Origin: Clostridium sp. NkU-1
Lineage (GTDB): Bacteria > Bacillota_A > Clostridia > Lachnospirales > Lachnospiraceae
Length of the DNA: 64,000 bases
Assembly (NCBI GenBank): GCA_001312405.1
Contig: BBDR01000013.1
Coordinates: forward strand, 1 to 64,000
Reading direction: 5' to 3'
Shown here: piece by piece, positions 31,574 through 41,477 of the stretch
How positions within the stretch are numbered: the stretch's first letter is position 1
Layout of the letters: every line of letters begins with the position of its first letter
Notes under the pieces: model-generated
Databases searched by the model: none
The model's input: only the letters and a program-made list of their open reading frames with translations
What the model was told of the DNA's origin: nothing
Program-made: the position numbers and the translations under genes

Positions 31574-31621
31574 CTGTTTATTTAAACAGGAAGTCAGTGT
31601 GTGATCCTATAGGACACACAC
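31574..31621 (+). promoter_or_regulatory. Structured S10 leader RNA
   Basis: Two strong hairpins in the untranslated leader: CTGTTT-ATTT-AAACAG (31574-31589), and GTGTGTG pairing with CACACAC around the self-complementary TCCTATAGGA (31597-31621). A long structured leader could serve autogenous control by an operon-encoded r-protein, but no known protein-binding motif is assigned. Confidence 0.5.
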
Positions 31622-31685
31622 GGGAACGTGTACAGTCACCGCTTGTCGTACTTCTACTAAGTGCGAAAAGGAGGCGACTTTTTTT

Positions 31686-32004
31686 ATGGCAAGTCAAGTA
31701 ATGAGAATCACATTAAAAGCGTATGATCATCAGTTGGTTGATCAGTCTGCGGGCAAAATCATCGACACTGTAAAAAAAGACAGGATCAAAAGTGAGCGGA
31801 CCGGTGCCGTTACCAACCAAGAAGGAAGTGGTAACCATCTTAAGGGCGGTTCATAAGTACAAAGATTCCAGAGAGCAGTTCGAGCAGAGAACGCATAAGA
31901 GACTCATTGATATCATTACACCAAGCCAGAAGACTGTTGATGCATTATCCAGACTGGAAATGCCGGCAGGTGTGTACATCGATATCAAGATGAAGAATAA
32001 ATAA
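31686..32004 (+). CDS. rpsJ: 30S ribosomal protein S10
   Basis: About 105 residues. [20 protein letters not shown] and [19 protein letters not shown] identify S10 (NusE), a 30S head protein that also joins the antitermination complex. Seven A at 31772-31778 break the frame; six A restore [19 protein letters not shown] precedes the start by 9 nt. First gene of the supercluster. Confidence 0.95.
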
Positions 32005-32116
32005 TCTTCATCAGAACCATTATGGAAACTATTCCATGCATGTCCTGAAGGGTTTTAATATAGAAGCAACACTTTTTCCTGTAAGGAATCAACATCTCCA
32101 TGAGCAAAAGCGAGAA

Positions 32117-32243
32117 GAAAGTGTTTACACTTTCGGCAAGCGGCGAATGGTGGTCATGATCGCAGTGCAATCATGATACCGCCAGACGGAGTCATAGTGT
32201 TCCACGTATATTGGGCTGTTCTAGGATGATTGCGAAAGCAATC
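32117..32243 (+). promoter_or_regulatory. Three hairpins in the rpsJ-rplC spacer
   Basis: The 271-nt gap after rpsJ is unusually long for this operon. It holds GAAAGTGT-TT-ACACTTTC (32117-32134), a long stem around TCATGAT/ATCATGA (32148-32183) and GATTGC-GAAA-GCAATC with a GNRA loop (32228-32243). This may be a processing or attenuation region ahead of rplC. No gene is visible in it. Confidence 0.5.
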
Positions 32244-32275
32244 CGCTGTAGAATTAACAAACAGGAGGTAAAAAC

Positions 32276-32911
32276 ATGAAGAAGGGTATTTTAGCTACCA
32301 AAGTCGGAATGACACAGATCTTCAATGAAAATGGAGTATTAACTCCGGTAACAGTTCTTCAGGCTGGTCCTTGTGTAGTAACACAGGTAAAGACCGTAGA
32401 GAACGATGGTTACAGTGCAGTACAGGTTGGTTACGTTGATAAGAGAGAAAAACTTGTCAGCAAGCCAGTAAAGGGCCATTTTGATAAGGCCGGTGTATCT
32501 TACAAGAGATATGTAAGAGAGTTTAAGCTTGAGAATGCTGACCAGTATTCTGTAAAAGATGAAATCAAGGCTGAAATCTTCGCAGCAGGCGACAAGATCG
32601 ATGCAACCGCAATCTCCAAAGGTAAAGGTTTCCAGGGTGCTATTAAGAGACACGGACAGTCCAGAGGACCTATGGCTCACGGTTCCAAGTTCCACCGTCA
32701 TGCAGGTTCCAACGGTTCCGCTTCTGATCCCAGCAAGGTATTCAAGGGCAAAAAGATGCCTGGCCAGATGGGTAACAAGAAGGTCACAATCCAGAACCTT
32801 GAAATCGTTAAGGTTGATGCAGAAAACAACCTGATTCTGGTTAAGGGTGCTGTACCAGGACCTAAGAAGTCTTTAGTAACAATCAAGGAAACAGTAAAAG
32901 CATCTAACTAA
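32276..32911 (+). CDS. rplC: 50S ribosomal protein L3
   Basis: Intact, 211 residues. [19 protein letters not shown] at the N-terminus and the long loop [20 protein letters not shown] then HRHAGSNG are L3 hallmarks reaching to the peptidyl-transferase region. Near-consensus ACAGGAGG upstream. rplD follows after 30 nt. Confidence 0.98.
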   Translation: MKKGILATKVGMTQIFNENGVLTPVTVLQAGPCVVTQVKTVENDGYSAVQVGYVDKREKLVSKPVKGHFDKAGVSYKRYVREFKLENADQYSVKDEIKAEIFAAGDKIDATAISKGKGFQGAIKRHGQSRGPMAHGSKFHRHAGSNGSASDPSKVFKGKKMPGQMGNKKVTIQNLEIVKVDAENNLILVKGAVPGPKKSLVTIKETVKASN

Positions 32912-32941
32912 TGCTTTTACTAAGAAAGGAGGATCACACAG

Positions 32942-33561
32942 ATGGCAAACGTATCTGTTTACAATATGGAAGGTAAAGAAGTTGGCACATTAGAGTTAAA
33001 CGATGCAGTGTTTGGCGTAGATGTAAATGAGCATCTCGTACACATGGCAGTCGTAAGCCAGCTTGCAAATAAGCGCCAGGGAACACAGAAAGCAAAGACA
33101 CGTGCAGAAGTATCTGGCGGCGGAAGAAAACCGTGGAAGCAAAAAGGAACCGGTCACGCAAGACAGGGTTCAACAAGATCTCCCAGTGGACAGGCGGTGG
33201 AGTTGTTTTTGCTCCTACACCAAGAGATTATACAATCAGACTTAACAAGAAGGAAAGAAGACTTGCTCTTAAGTCCGCTCTGACCAGTAGAGTAAATGAC
33301 AACAAGTTCATCGTTGTTGACGAGTTAAAGTTTGATGAGATCAAGACAAAGAAATTCCAGACTGTATTAAATAACTTAAAGGTATCCAAAGCTCTTGTAG
33401 TTGTTGGCGACGACAGTGCAAACGCAGTAATGAGTGCAAGAAACATCGCTGCTGTTAAGACCGCTTTTGCTAACACCATCAACGTATACGATATCTTAAA
33501 GTACAACACAGTTGTTGCTACCAAGACTGCTGTTGCAGCAATCGAGGAGGTGTACGCATAA
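32942..33561 (+). CDS. rplD: 50S ribosomal protein L4
   Basis: About 206 residues. [19 protein letters not shown] and [25 protein letters not shown] (in pieces [20 protein letters not shown]) form the tunnel loop. One C is missing near 33182; with CCCC the protein reads [19 protein letters not shown]. The TAA overlaps the rplW ATG by one base, so the two are coupled. Confidence 0.95.
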
Positions 33562-33860
33562 TGGCAGATATTAAGTATTACGACGTAATCCAGAAGCCTG
33601 TAGTAACTGAGAAGAGCATGAACGCTATGGCGTCCAAAAAGTACACATTTATTGTGCACACAGATGCTAATAAGGCTATGATCAAAGAAGCTGTTGAAAA
33701 GATGTTCCCAGGTGCAAAGGTTGCCAGCGTGAACACCATGAACTTAGATGGTAAGACAAAAAGAAGGGGTATGACCTTTGGAAAGACCTCTAAGACAAAG
33801 AAGGCCATCGTTCAGCTGACAGCTGACAGCAAAGACATCGAAATCTTCGAAGGACTGTAA
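33561..33860 (+). CDS. rplW: 50S ribosomal protein L23
   Basis: Intact, 99 residues. [18 protein letters not shown] and the [19 protein letters not shown] stretch are typical. It sits at the tunnel exit, where it contacts SRP and trigger factor. Start overlaps the rplD stop. Confidence 0.97.
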   Translation: MADIKYYDVIQKPVVTEKSMNAMASKKYTFIVHTDANKAMIKEAVEKMFPGAKVASVNTMNLDGKTKRRGMTFGKTSKTKKAIVQLTADSKDIEIFEGL

Positions 33861-34010
33861 GATCGGGACGCTTGGTGAGAATTTATTCAAACCCGGCGTG
33901 AACGGTTTTCGGTTTTCTATGTGATGAACATTATATCACGATAATTGAGATACGCCAGGCGGCGTTGAAGTACTGGTCTTTAGCCTGAGAACACGGGGAA
34001 TAAAGCAGAA

Positions 34011-34050
34011 ACGCCAACGGCATACCTTTATGTCCAAAAGCATGGACAGG
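34011..34050 (+). repeat. Two-hairpin repeat, copy 4
   Basis: ACGCC-AA-CGGC stem, ATACCTTTA linker, TGTCCAAAAGCATGGACA stem. Located in the 262-nt rplW-rplB spacer, in tandem with copy 5 (50-nt period). Confidence 0.78.
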
Positions 34051-34059
34051 AAAAAAAGA

Positions 34060-34101
34060 ACGCCTTAACGGCAACCCTTATGTCCAAAACGCATGGACAG
34101 T
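34060..34101 (+). repeat. Two-hairpin repeat, copy 5
   Basis: CGCC-TTAA-CGGC stem, AACCCTTA linker, TGTCCAAAACGCATGGACA stem, ending about 20 nt before the rplB start. The first stem has GCC/GGC where copies 2-3 have CCC/GGG, i.e. paired changes. Confidence 0.75.
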
Positions 34102-34122
34102 AAAGAAGAAAGGAGAAATATC

Positions 34123-34970
34123 ATGGGAATTAAAAAGTATAACCCATATACCCCTTCCAGAAGACACATGACCGGTTCTGATTTCAGTGAAATCACAAAG
34201 TCAACTCCTGAGAAGTCCTTAATCAGCAAAACGATCAATAAGACAGCCGGCCGTAATAACCAGGGTAAGATCACGGTAAGACATCGCGGAGGCGGCGTTA
34301 AGAGAAAATATAGAATCATTGATTTTAAGAGAAACAGCAGAGACGGAATTGCAGCAACTGTTATCGGTATCGAGTACGATCCAAACAGAACTGCCAATAT
34401 CGCACTGATCTGCTATGAAGATGGTACAAAGGCTTATATCCTTGCTCCTGCTGGTTTAACAGACGGCATGAAGGTTATGAGCGGTGAAACAGCAGAAGCA
34501 AAAGTCGGCAACTGCTTACCATTAAGCAAGATCCCGGTTGGTGCTCAGGTTCATAACATTGAGCTTTATCCTGGAAAAGGCGGACAGTTAGTTCGTTCCG
34601 CAGGAAATGCTGCTCAGTTAATGGCAAAAGAAGGCAAATATGCAACTCTTCGTTTACCTTCCGGCGAGATGAGAATGGTTCCAATCAACTGCAGAGCTAC
34701 CATCGGCGTTGTAGGCAACGGCGATCACAACCTGATCAATATCGGTAAAGCTGGTAGAAAACGTCACATGGGCTTCAGGCTACTGTACGTGGTTCCGTAA
34801 TGAACCCGAATGACCATCCTCACGGTGGTGGTGAAGGCAAGACTGGTATCGGACGCCCAGGTCCAAGTACACCATGGGGCAAACCAGCACTTGGCTTAAA
34901 GACCAGAAAGAAAAACAAGCAGTCTAACAGACTGATCGTTAGAAGAAGAGATGGAAAGACCGTTAAATAA
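34123..34970 (+). CDS. rplB: 50S ribosomal protein L2
   Basis: About 282 residues, usual length. [38 protein letters not shown] and the C-terminal [20 protein letters not shown] (peptidyl-transferase-proximal His) are diagnostic. One base is missing at about 34780; AGGCCTACT instead of AGGCTACT restores [13 protein letters not shown]. Preceded by two tandem two-hairpin repeats rather than the short spacers usual in this operon. Confidence 0.95.
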
Positions 34971-34989
34971 TTGAAGGAGGTTAGAATCT

Positions 34990-35274
34990 ATGGCTCGCTC
35001 ACTTAAAAAAAGGACCATTTGCAGATGCTCATTTACTGAAAAAAAGTAGATGTTATGAACGCAGCAGGACAGAAGCAGGTAATAAAGACCTGGTCTCGCC
35101 GTTCTACAATCTTCCCGCAGATGGTTGGACATACAATTGCTGTTCACGATGGCAGAAAGCACGTTCCGGTATATGTTACAGAAGATATGGTTGGACATAA
35201 ACTGGGTGAATTCGTTGCCACAAGAACCTACAGAGGACATGGTAAGGACGAGAAAAAAATCAGGCCGTAAGTAG
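34990..35274 (+). CDS. rpsS: 30S ribosomal protein S19
   Basis: About 93 residues once three runs of seven A (35005-35011, 35039-35045, 35253-35259) are each cut to six. Then it reads [40 protein letters not shown] and ends [12 protein letters not shown], stop at 35272-35274. Three independent breaks in an essential 93-residue protein are the clearest sign that these indels are errors. Confidence 0.95.
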
Positions 35275-35344
35275 ATAGAAACAAACTCCTCCGGGCATTC
35301 TTCCGGATTCCCAGGGGCGTTTAAGTTGAAAGGAGGATTCACCA

Positions 35345-35731
35345 ATGGCTAAGGGACATAGAAGCCAGATTAAGAGAGAAAGAAATGCCGTGAAGGACAC
35401 CAGACCATCAGCAAAGTTATCCTATGCTAGGGTTTCTGTTCAGAAAGCATGCTTCGTATTAGATGCCATCAGAGGCAAAGATGTAATGACAGCACTTGGT
35501 ATTGTAACTTACAATCCCAGATATGCTTCTACTTTAATAGAGAAGTTATTAAAATCAGCAATCGCTAACGCTGAGAATAACAACGGTATGGACCCTGCAA
35601 AACTTTATGTAGAGGAATGCTTTGCAAACAAGGGACCGACAATGAAAAGAGTAAAACCGAGAGCACAGGGCCGCGCTTACAGGATCGAAAAGAGAATGAG
35701 CCACATCACCGTTGTGCTTAATGAAAGATAA
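35345..35731 (+). CDS. rplV: 50S ribosomal protein L22
   Basis: Intact, 128 residues. [23 protein letters not shown] (in pieces [19 protein letters not shown]) and the tunnel-lining [19 protein letters not shown] are typical. AGGAGG 8 nt upstream; rpsC follows after 11 nt. Confidence 0.97.
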   Translation: MAKGHRSQIKRERNAVKDTRPSAKLSYARVSVQKACFVLDAIRGKDVMTALGIVTYNPRYASTLIEKLLKSAIANAENNNGMDPAKLYVEECFANKGPTMKRVKPRAQGRAYRIEKRMSHITVVLNER

Positions 35732-35742
35732 GGAGGCAAATA

Positions 35743-36399
35743 ATGGGACAGAAAGTTAATCCACACGGCTTAAGAGTCGGTGTTATTAAAGACTGGAACT
35801 CAAAATGGTATGCTGAAGCTGATTTCGCAGATAACCTGGTCGAAGATTATGCAATCAGAAAGTACGTTAAGAAGAGATTATACAGCGCTGGCATTTCCGA
35901 TATCGAAATTGAGAGAGCATCTGACCGCGTGAAACTTACAATTCACACCGCAAAACCAGGTGTTGTAATCGGTAAGGGCGGATCTGAGATCGAAAAATTA
36001 AAAGCTGAAGTTCAGAAGCTTACAGATAAAAAGTTATTTGTTGACATCAAGGAAATCAAAAGACCTGATAAAGACGCTCAGTTAGTAGCTGAATCCATTG
36101 CACAGCAGTTAGAGAACCGTGTATCCTTCCGCCGGGCTATGAAGTCCACCATGGGCCGTTCCATGAAGGCTGGCGTAAAGGGCATCAAGACTGCAGTTGC
36201 AGGACGTCTTGGCGGCGCTGATATGGCTCGTACCGAGTTCTACAGCGAAGGAACCATTCCGTTACAGACACTCAGAGCTGATATTGACTATGGTTTCGCT
36301 GAAGCAGATACAACCTTTGGAAAGATCGGCGTAAAGGTATGGATCTACAATGGCGAAGTACTTCCAACTAAAGGAAACAAGGAAGGGAGCGATAAATAA
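35743..36399 (+). CDS. rpsC: 30S ribosomal protein S3
   Basis: Intact, 218 residues. [22 protein letters not shown] domain motif [13 protein letters not shown] and the C-terminal [17 protein letters not shown]. It lines the mRNA entry. TAATG overlap with rplP. Confidence 0.98.
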   Translation: MGQKVNPHGLRVGVIKDWNSKWYAEADFADNLVEDYAIRKYVKKRLYSAGISDIEIERASDRVKLTIHTAKPGVVIGKGGSEIEKLKAEVQKLTDKKLFVDIKEIKRPDKDAQLVAESIAQQLENRVSFRRAMKSTMGRSMKAGVKGIKTAVAGRLGGADMARTEFYSEGTIPLQTLRADIDYGFAEADTTFGKIGVKVWIYNGEVLPTKGNKEGSDK

Positions 36400-36824
36400 T
36401 GTTAATGCCTAAGAGAGTTAAGCGTCGTAAACAGTTCCGTGGGTCCATGGCTGGTAAAGCTTTAAGAGGCAATGTGATCAGCTACGGTGAATTCGGTTTA
36501 GTCGCTGCAGAACCATGCTGGATCAAATCTAACCAGATCGAGGCAGCCCGTGTTGCCATGACCCGTTATATTAAGCGTGGTGGTAAAGTCTGGATCAAGA
36601 TTTTCCCGGATAAGCCTGTAACAGCAAAGCCAGCAGAAACCCGTATGGGTTCCGGTAAGGGCGCTCTGGAATACTGGGTAGCAGTAGTAAAACCAGGCCG
36701 TGTATTATTCGAAATCGCTGGAGTACCTGAAGAAACAGCACGTGAAGCTTTACGTCTTGCTATGCATAAGTTACCGTGCAAGTGTAAGATTGCTGCTAAA
36801 GCAGATTTAGAAGGCGGTGAATGA
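36399..36824 (+). CDS. rplP: 50S ribosomal protein L16
   Basis: Intact, 141 residues; [20 protein letters not shown] start, with the ATG overlapping the rpsC stop. A second in-frame ATG at 36405 is possible, but the MLMPKR form is common. [20 protein letters not shown] and [19 protein letters not shown] are diagnostic. Overlaps rpmC by 4 nt. Confidence 0.97.
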   Translation: MLMPKRVKRRKQFRGSMAGKALRGNVISYGEFGLVAAEPCWIKSNQIEAARVAMTRYIKRGGKVWIKIFPDKPVTAKPAETRMGSGKGALEYWVAVVKPGRVLFEIAGVPEETAREALRLAMHKLPCKCKIAAKADLEGGE

Positions 36825-37033
36825 CAGTGAAAATTAATAAGTATGTTGAAGAATTAAAAGGAAAATCAGCTGCAGAACTGAATGAAGAATTAGTAGCTGC
36901 AAAGAAAGAACTTTTCAACTTAAGATTCCAGAATGCGACCAACCAGCTTGACAACACAAGCCGGATCAAAGAGGTTCGCAAGAACATTGCCAGAATTCAG
37001 ACTGTTATAACTGAGAAGGCTAAATTAGCTTAA
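36821..37033 (+). CDS. rpmC: 50S ribosomal protein L29
   Basis: Intact, 70 residues. Two-helix protein: [20 protein letters not shown] and [24 protein letters not shown] overlap with rplP. A perfect ACACAC/GTGTGT hairpin (about 37059-37077) lies between it and rpsQ. Confidence 0.96.
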   Translation: MTVKINKYVEELKGKSAAELNEELVAAKKELFNLRFQNATNQLDNTSRIKEVRKNIARIQTVITEKAKLA

Positions 37034-37127
37034 GTTGCAGTTTTTTTTAAAAGCATGACACACACGAGTGTGTGTAAACTTATAGATTCGGCCGCCAGGG
37101 CCAAAACTCGAAAGGAGAATACAGAAC

Positions 37128-37382
37128 GTGGAAAGAAATCTTAGAAAAACCCGTACTGGTAAGGTTGTAAGCAGCAAGATGGATAAGACCATCGTTGTGG
37201 CTATTGAAGACCATGTAGAACATCCTTTATACGGCAAGATCGTAAAAAGAACGTATAAATTAAAAGCTCATGACGAGAACAACGACTGCAACATGGGCGA
37301 TACAGTAAAAGTTATGGAAACAAGACCGCTGTCCAAAGACAAGAGATGGAGACTTGTTGAGATTATCGAGAGAGCGAAATAA
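37128..37382 (+). CDS. rpsQ: 30S ribosomal protein S17
   Basis: Intact, 84 residues, GTG start after [27 protein letters not shown] and the OB-fold end [20 protein letters not shown] identify it as a primary 16S rRNA binder. Confidence 0.97.
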   Translation: MERNLRKTRTGKVVSSKMDKTIVVAIEDHVEHPLYGKIVKRTYKLKAHDENNDCNMGDTVKVMETRPLSKDKRWRLVEIIERAK

Positions 37383-37408
37383 TTTATTTCCAGGAAGGAG
37401 TAACAGGC

Positions 37409-37777
37409 ATGATTCAGCAGGAGACCAGATTAAAGGTTGCCGACAATACTGGTGCAAAAGAGCTTCTTTGTATCCGTGTTATGGGCGGATCTACAAGAAG
37501 ATATGCTAATATTGGTGATGTTATCGTTGCCAGCGTAAAAGATGCAACACCTGGCGGTGTTGTGAAGAAAGGCGACGTTGTTAAGGCCGTTGTCGTACGT
37601 TCCGTTAAGGGCGCACGCCGCAAAGACGGTTCCTATATCAAGTTCGATGAGAATGCTGCCGTAATTATCAAAGATGACAGGACTCCAAAAGGAACTCGTA
37701 TCTTTGGACCGGTTGCCAGAGAGTTAAGAGAGAAACAGTTCATGAAAATTGTTTCCTTAGCTCCGGAAGTATTATAA
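37409..37777 (+). CDS. rplN: 50S ribosomal protein L14
   Basis: Intact, 122 residues. [40 protein letters not shown] and [20 protein letters not shown] are invariant features of L14 at the subunit interface. Confidence 0.98.
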   Translation: MIQQETRLKVADNTGAKELLCIRVMGGSTRRYANIGDVIVASVKDATPGGVVKKGDVVKAVVVRSVKGARRKDGSYIKFDENAAVIIKDDRTPKGTRIFGPVARELREKQFMKIVSLAPEVL

Positions 37778-37791
37778 GGAGGTATCGGACT

Positions 37792-38098
37792 GTGCATAAA
37801 ATTAAAAGAGACGACCTGGTAAAGGTTATCGCAGGAAAAGATAAAGACAAACAGGGCAAAATTCTTCACGTAGATACGAAGAATAGCAAAGTGGTAGTGG
37901 AAGGTGTTAACATGATCACAAAGCATGTGAAACCAGGCCCAGGAAACCCACAGGGCGGCATCGTTCAGAAAGAAGCTGCACTTGATATCTCTAACGTAAT
38001 GCTTGTTGTTGACGGAAAAGCAACCAGAGTTGGTTTTGAGGTAAAAGACGGTAAAAAAAGTCCGCGTTGCAAAAGCAACCGGTAAAGTAATTGATTAA
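37792..38098 (+). CDS. rplX: 50S ribosomal protein L24
   Basis: About 101 residues, GTG start 7 nt after AAGGAGG. KOW motif DDLVKVIAGKDKDKQGKILH, then KHVKPGPGNPQGGI. Seven A at 38053-38059; six give the normal tail KKVRVAKATGKVID with stop at 38096-38098. Confidence 0.95.
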
Positions 38099-38119
38099 TT
38101 CGGAGAGGAGGAATAAAAA

Positions 38120-38659
38120 TTGGCTAGATTAAAAGAGATGTACCAGACAGAGATCGTAGAAGCTATGATCAAGAAATTTGGATATAAGAACATCATGGAA
38201 GTACCGAAGTTAAATAAGATTGTCATCAATATGGGTATTGGTGAAGCAAAGGAAAATGCCAAGATTTTAGACTCTGCAGTCAGAGACTTAGAAATCATCT
38301 CCGGTCAGAAGGCAGTCTTAACAAAGGCTAAAAAGTCAGTTGCTAACTTTAAGATCAGAGAAGGTATGCCGATCGGCTGTAAAGTAACCTTACGCGGACA
38401 GAGAATGTATGAATTTGCTGATCGCCTGATCAACCTTGCACTTCCTCGTGTACGTGACTTCAGAGGTGTAAATCCTAATGCGTTTGATGGCAGAGGAAAC
38501 TTTGCTCTTGGCATCAAGGAACAGCTTATTTTCCCTGAGATTGAGTACGATAAAGTTGACAAGGTAAGAGGTATGGACATTATTTTTGTTACTACCGCTA
38601 AGACAGACGAAGAAGCCCGTGAACTTTTGACATTATTCAATATGCCATTTGCAAAATAG
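38120..38659 (+). CDS. rplE: 50S ribosomal protein L5
   Basis: Intact, 179 residues, TTG start behind [43 protein letters not shown] and [17 protein letters not shown]. Binds 5S rRNA in the central protuberance. Confidence 0.97.
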   Translation: MARLKEMYQTEIVEAMIKKFGYKNIMEVPKLNKIVINMGIGEAKENAKILDSAVRDLEIISGQKAVLTKAKKSVANFKIREGMPIGCKVTLRGQRMYEFADRLINLALPRVRDFRGVNPNAFDGRGNFALGIKEQLIFPEIEYDKVDKVRGMDIIFVTTAKTDEEARELLTLFNMPFAK

Positions 38660-38674
38660 TAGGAGGAATAATCC

Positions 38675-38861
38675 ATGGCTAAGACTTCAATGAAGATCAA
38701 ACAGCAGAGACCTGCAAAATTCTCCACAAGAGAATACAATCGTTGCAGAATCTGTGGTCGTCCACATGCTTATTTGAGAAAATACGGAATCTGCAGAATC
38801 TGCTTCCGTGAATTAGCATATAAGGGCCAGATCCCAGGCGTTAAAAAAAGCAAGCTGGTAA
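38675..38861 (+). CDS. rpsZ: 30S ribosomal protein S14, zinc (type Z) form
   Basis: 61 residues. Two zinc CxxC pairs: [10 protein letters not shown] and [10 protein letters not shown]. Seven A at 38843-38849; six give the canonical ending GVKKASW and stop at 38859-38861. The uncorrected frame reads two residues further and loses the ASW end. Confidence 0.95.
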
Positions 38862-38885
38862 AATAAGGAAGGAGGCAATTTCAAA

Positions 38886-39287
38886 ATGACAATGAGCGAT
38901 CCAATCGCAGATATGCTTACAAGAATCCGTAATGCAAATACTGCAAAACATGATACAGTAGATGTACCTTCATCTAAGATGAAATTAGCTATTGCTGATA
39001 TCCTTGTAAAAGAGGGCTACATTAAGAAATACGATCTCGTAGAAGACGGTGCATTCCAGACCATCCGGATCACCTTAAAATACGGTAAAGATAAAAATGA
39101 GAAAATCATTACAGGCATTAAGAGAATCTCTAAGCCAGGTTTACGTGTATACGCAAACAAGGAAGAGTTACCAAGAGTACTTGGTGGTTTAGGAACTGCT
39201 ATCATCTCCACAAACCAGGGCGTTATTACTGATAAGGAAGCACGCACCATCGGCATCGGCGGAGAAGTATTGGCATTTGTTTGGTAA
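38886..39287 (+). CDS. rpsH: 30S ribosomal protein S8
   Basis: Intact, 133 residues. [20 protein letters not shown] and the end [17 protein letters not shown] second in-frame ATG at 38892 could serve as start; both are within reach of AAGGAGG. Confidence 0.97.
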   Translation: MTMSDPIADMLTRIRNANTAKHDTVDVPSSKMKLAIADILVKEGYIKKYDLVEDGAFQTIRITLKYGKDKNEKIITGIKRISKPGLRVYANKEELPRVLGGLGTAIISTNQGVITDKEARTIGIGGEVLAFVW

Positions 39288-39353
39288 TTAACGAAACATC
39301 TGAAAACAGAAGAAGCGCAGAGCTTTTTCCGAAAATTTAAGGAGGTAGACGGC

Positions 39354-39896
39354 ATGTCACGTATAGGAAGAATGCCTATCGCGATTCCGGCAGGCGTAAC
39401 TGTTGCAATCGCAGAAAATAATAAAGTGACTGTAAAAGGTCCTAAGGGAACTCTTGAAAGAGTGTTGCCATCTGAGATGACAATCAAAGAAGAAGATGGT
39501 CATATCGTTGTTTCAAGACCGAACGATTTAAAGAAAATGAAATCCTTACACGGTCTGACAAGAACATTAGTAAATAACATGATCGTTGGTGTTACTAACG
39601 GTTATGAGAAGAAACTGGAAATCAATGGTGTTGGTTACAGAGCACAGAAGCAGGGCAAGAAGCTTGTTCTTTCTCTGGGCTATTCCCACCCGGTAGAGAT
39701 GGAAGATCCGGAAGGAATCGAATCTACCATGGAAGGACAGAACGTCATCATTATTAAAGGTATCGATAAAGAAAAAGTTGGCCAGTACGCTGCTGAAATC
39801 AGAGATAAGAGAAGACCTGAACCTTATAAGGGCAAGGGTATCAAGTATGCTGACGAAGTTATCAGACGTAAAGTTGGTAAGACTGGTAAGAAATAA
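39354..39896 (+). CDS. rplF: 50S ribosomal protein L6
   Basis: Intact, 180 residues. [37 protein letters not shown], and end [27 protein letters not shown] upstream. Confidence 0.98.
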   Translation: MSRIGRMPIAIPAGVTVAIAENNKVTVKGPKGTLERVLPSEMTIKEEDGHIVVSRPNDLKKMKSLHGLTRTLVNNMIVGVTNGYEKKLEINGVGYRAQKQGKKLVLSLGYSHPVEMEDPEGIESTMEGQNVIIIKGIDKEKVGQYAAEIRDKRRPEPYKGKGIKYADEVIRRKVGKTGKK

Positions 39897-39913
39897 TTAA
39901 GGAGAGTGTAAAG

Positions 39914-40283
39914 ATGGTTAGCAAACAGTCAAGAAGCGAAGTTCGCGTTAAAAAAACACAACAGATTACGTAACCGTTTTGCAGGCACTGCAGAAAGACC
40001 ACGTTTAGCTGTGTTTAGAAGCAATAATCATGTGTATGCTCAAATTATTGACGATACAGTTGGTAAGACTTTAGTCGCTGCTTCTACAGTAGAAAAAGAA
40101 GTAAAGGCAGAATTAGAGAAAACTAACGACGTTGATGCTGCAGCATATGTAGGTTCCGTAGTTGCAAAGAGAGCCCTTGAAAAAGGAATTAAGGAAGTTG
40201 TCTTTGACAGAGGCGGTTTTATATATCATGGTAAGATTCAGGCATTAGCAGACGCAGCCAGAGAAGCTGGTCTGGAATTCTAA
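39914..40283 (+). CDS. rplR: 50S ribosomal protein L18
   Basis: About 122 residues. Seven A at 39950-39956; six give [20 protein letters not shown], the 5S-rRNA-binding start. The rest ([40 protein letters not shown]) is in frame. Ends 20 nt before rpsE. Confidence 0.95.
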
Positions 40284-40303
40284 GTAGAGAGGAGAATGAC
40301 AGC

Positions 40304-40813
40304 GTGAAACGTACAATTTTTGATGCAAGTCAGTTAGAATTAAACGACAGAGTAGTTGCTATCAAGCGCGTATCTAAAACCGTTAAAGGTGGACGTACCA
40401 TGAGATTCTCTGCTTTAGTAGTCGTAGGTGATGGCAACGGCCACGTAGGTGCAGGTCTTGGCAAAGCCGGTGAAGTTCCAGAAGCAATCCGTAAGGGAAA
40501 AGAGGCTGCAGTTAAGAACATGGTTGCAATTCCCATGGATGAGAACAACAGTATTCCTCATGACCTGATCGGCAAATTCGGAAGTGCATCCGTACTTCTT
40601 AAGAGAGCTAACGAAGGTACAGGAGTTATCGCGGGAGGTCCTGCACGTGCTGTTTTAGAGCTTGCAGGAATTAAGAATATCCATTCAAAGTCTTTAGGTT
40701 CCAACAATAAGACTAATGTAGTTTTGGCTACAATTGAAGGATTGACCAGGTTAAAAACTCCTGAGGAAGTTGCAAAGCTTCGCGGCAAATCTGTAGAAGA
40801 GATTTTAGGCTAA
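40304..40813 (+). CDS. rpsE: 30S ribosomal protein S5
   Basis: Intact, 169 residues, GTG start. [20 protein letters not shown] then [20 protein letters not shown]; involved in decoding accuracy. Confidence 0.98.
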   Translation: MKRTIFDASQLELNDRVVAIKRVSKTVKGGRTMRFSALVVVGDGNGHVGAGLGKAGEVPEAIRKGKEAAVKNMVAIPMDENNSIPHDLIGKFGSASVLLKRANEGTGVIAGGPARAVLELAGIKNIHSKSLGSNNKTNVVLATIEGLTRLKTPEEVAKLRGKSVEEILG

Positions 40814-40826
40814 GGAGGATAAGAAG

Positions 40827-41009
40827 ATGGCAGATAAATTAAAAATCACATTGGTGAAATCCCCGATCGGCGCAGTTCCGAAGCACAAAGCAACCGTTGA
40901 AGCATTAGGCTTAAGAAAGCTTCACAAGACAGTTGAGATGCCGGACAATGGCGCGGTAAGAGGTATGATCGCTAACGTGCGTCATTTAGTAAAAGTTGAA
41001 GAGATTTAA
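40827..41009 (+). CDS. rpmD: 50S ribosomal protein L30
   Basis: Intact, 60 residues. [20 protein letters not shown] and [20 protein letters not shown] are typical of bacterial L30. Confidence 0.97.
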   Translation: MADKLKITLVKSPIGAVPKHKATVEALGLRKLHKTVEMPDNGAVRGMIANVRHLVKVEEI

Positions 41010-41035
41010 GAGAATACAGTAAGGAGGTGCAAGCG

Positions 41036-41476
41036 ATGGATTTATCAAATTTACAGCCTGCGTTAGGTTCCAAACACAGCGACAACTTCAGAAGAGGCCG
41101 CGGACATGGTTCAGGTAACGGCAAGACAGCAGGTAAAGGTCATAAGGGACAGAAAGCACGTTCCGGTGCAACCAGACCAGGTTTTGAAGGCGGTCAGATG
41201 CCTTTATACAGACGTATTCCTAAGAGAGGCTTTACAAATAGAAATACAAAAATAATTATCGGCATCAATGTAAGCGCTTTAGAGTGCTTTGACAATGGTG
41301 CGGTTATTACTGTTGAAACTTTATTAGAGAGCGGTATTGTTAAGAATCCGCGTGACGGTGTTAAGATCCTTGGAAATGGAGAATTAACCAAAAAGCTTAC
41401 AGTAAAGGTAGATGCTTTCAGCGAAGGCGCAAAAACCAAAATCGAGGCTTTAGGTGGAACCTGCGAGGTGATCTAA
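41036..41476 (+). CDS. rplO: 50S ribosomal protein L15
   Basis: Intact, 146 residues. [15 protein letters not shown], the Gly-rich [20 protein letters not shown] and [15 protein letters not shown]. The start at 41036 is 8 nt after AAGGAGGT. One base separates its stop from the secY ATG. Confidence 0.97.
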   Translation: MDLSNLQPALGSKHSDNFRRGRGHGSGNGKTAGKGHKGQKARSGATRPGFEGGQMPLYRRIPKRGFTNRNTKIIIGINVSALECFDNGAVITVETLLESGIVKNPRDGVKILGNGELTKKLTVKVDAFSEGAKTKIEALGGTCEVI

Positions 41477-41477
41477 T

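Noticed and set aside
31772..31778. Programmed frameshifting or slippage at A7 in rpsJ and similar runs
   Set aside because: The same type of break occurs in dozens of unrelated genes and is matched by losses in G/C runs, which sequencing error explains more simply.
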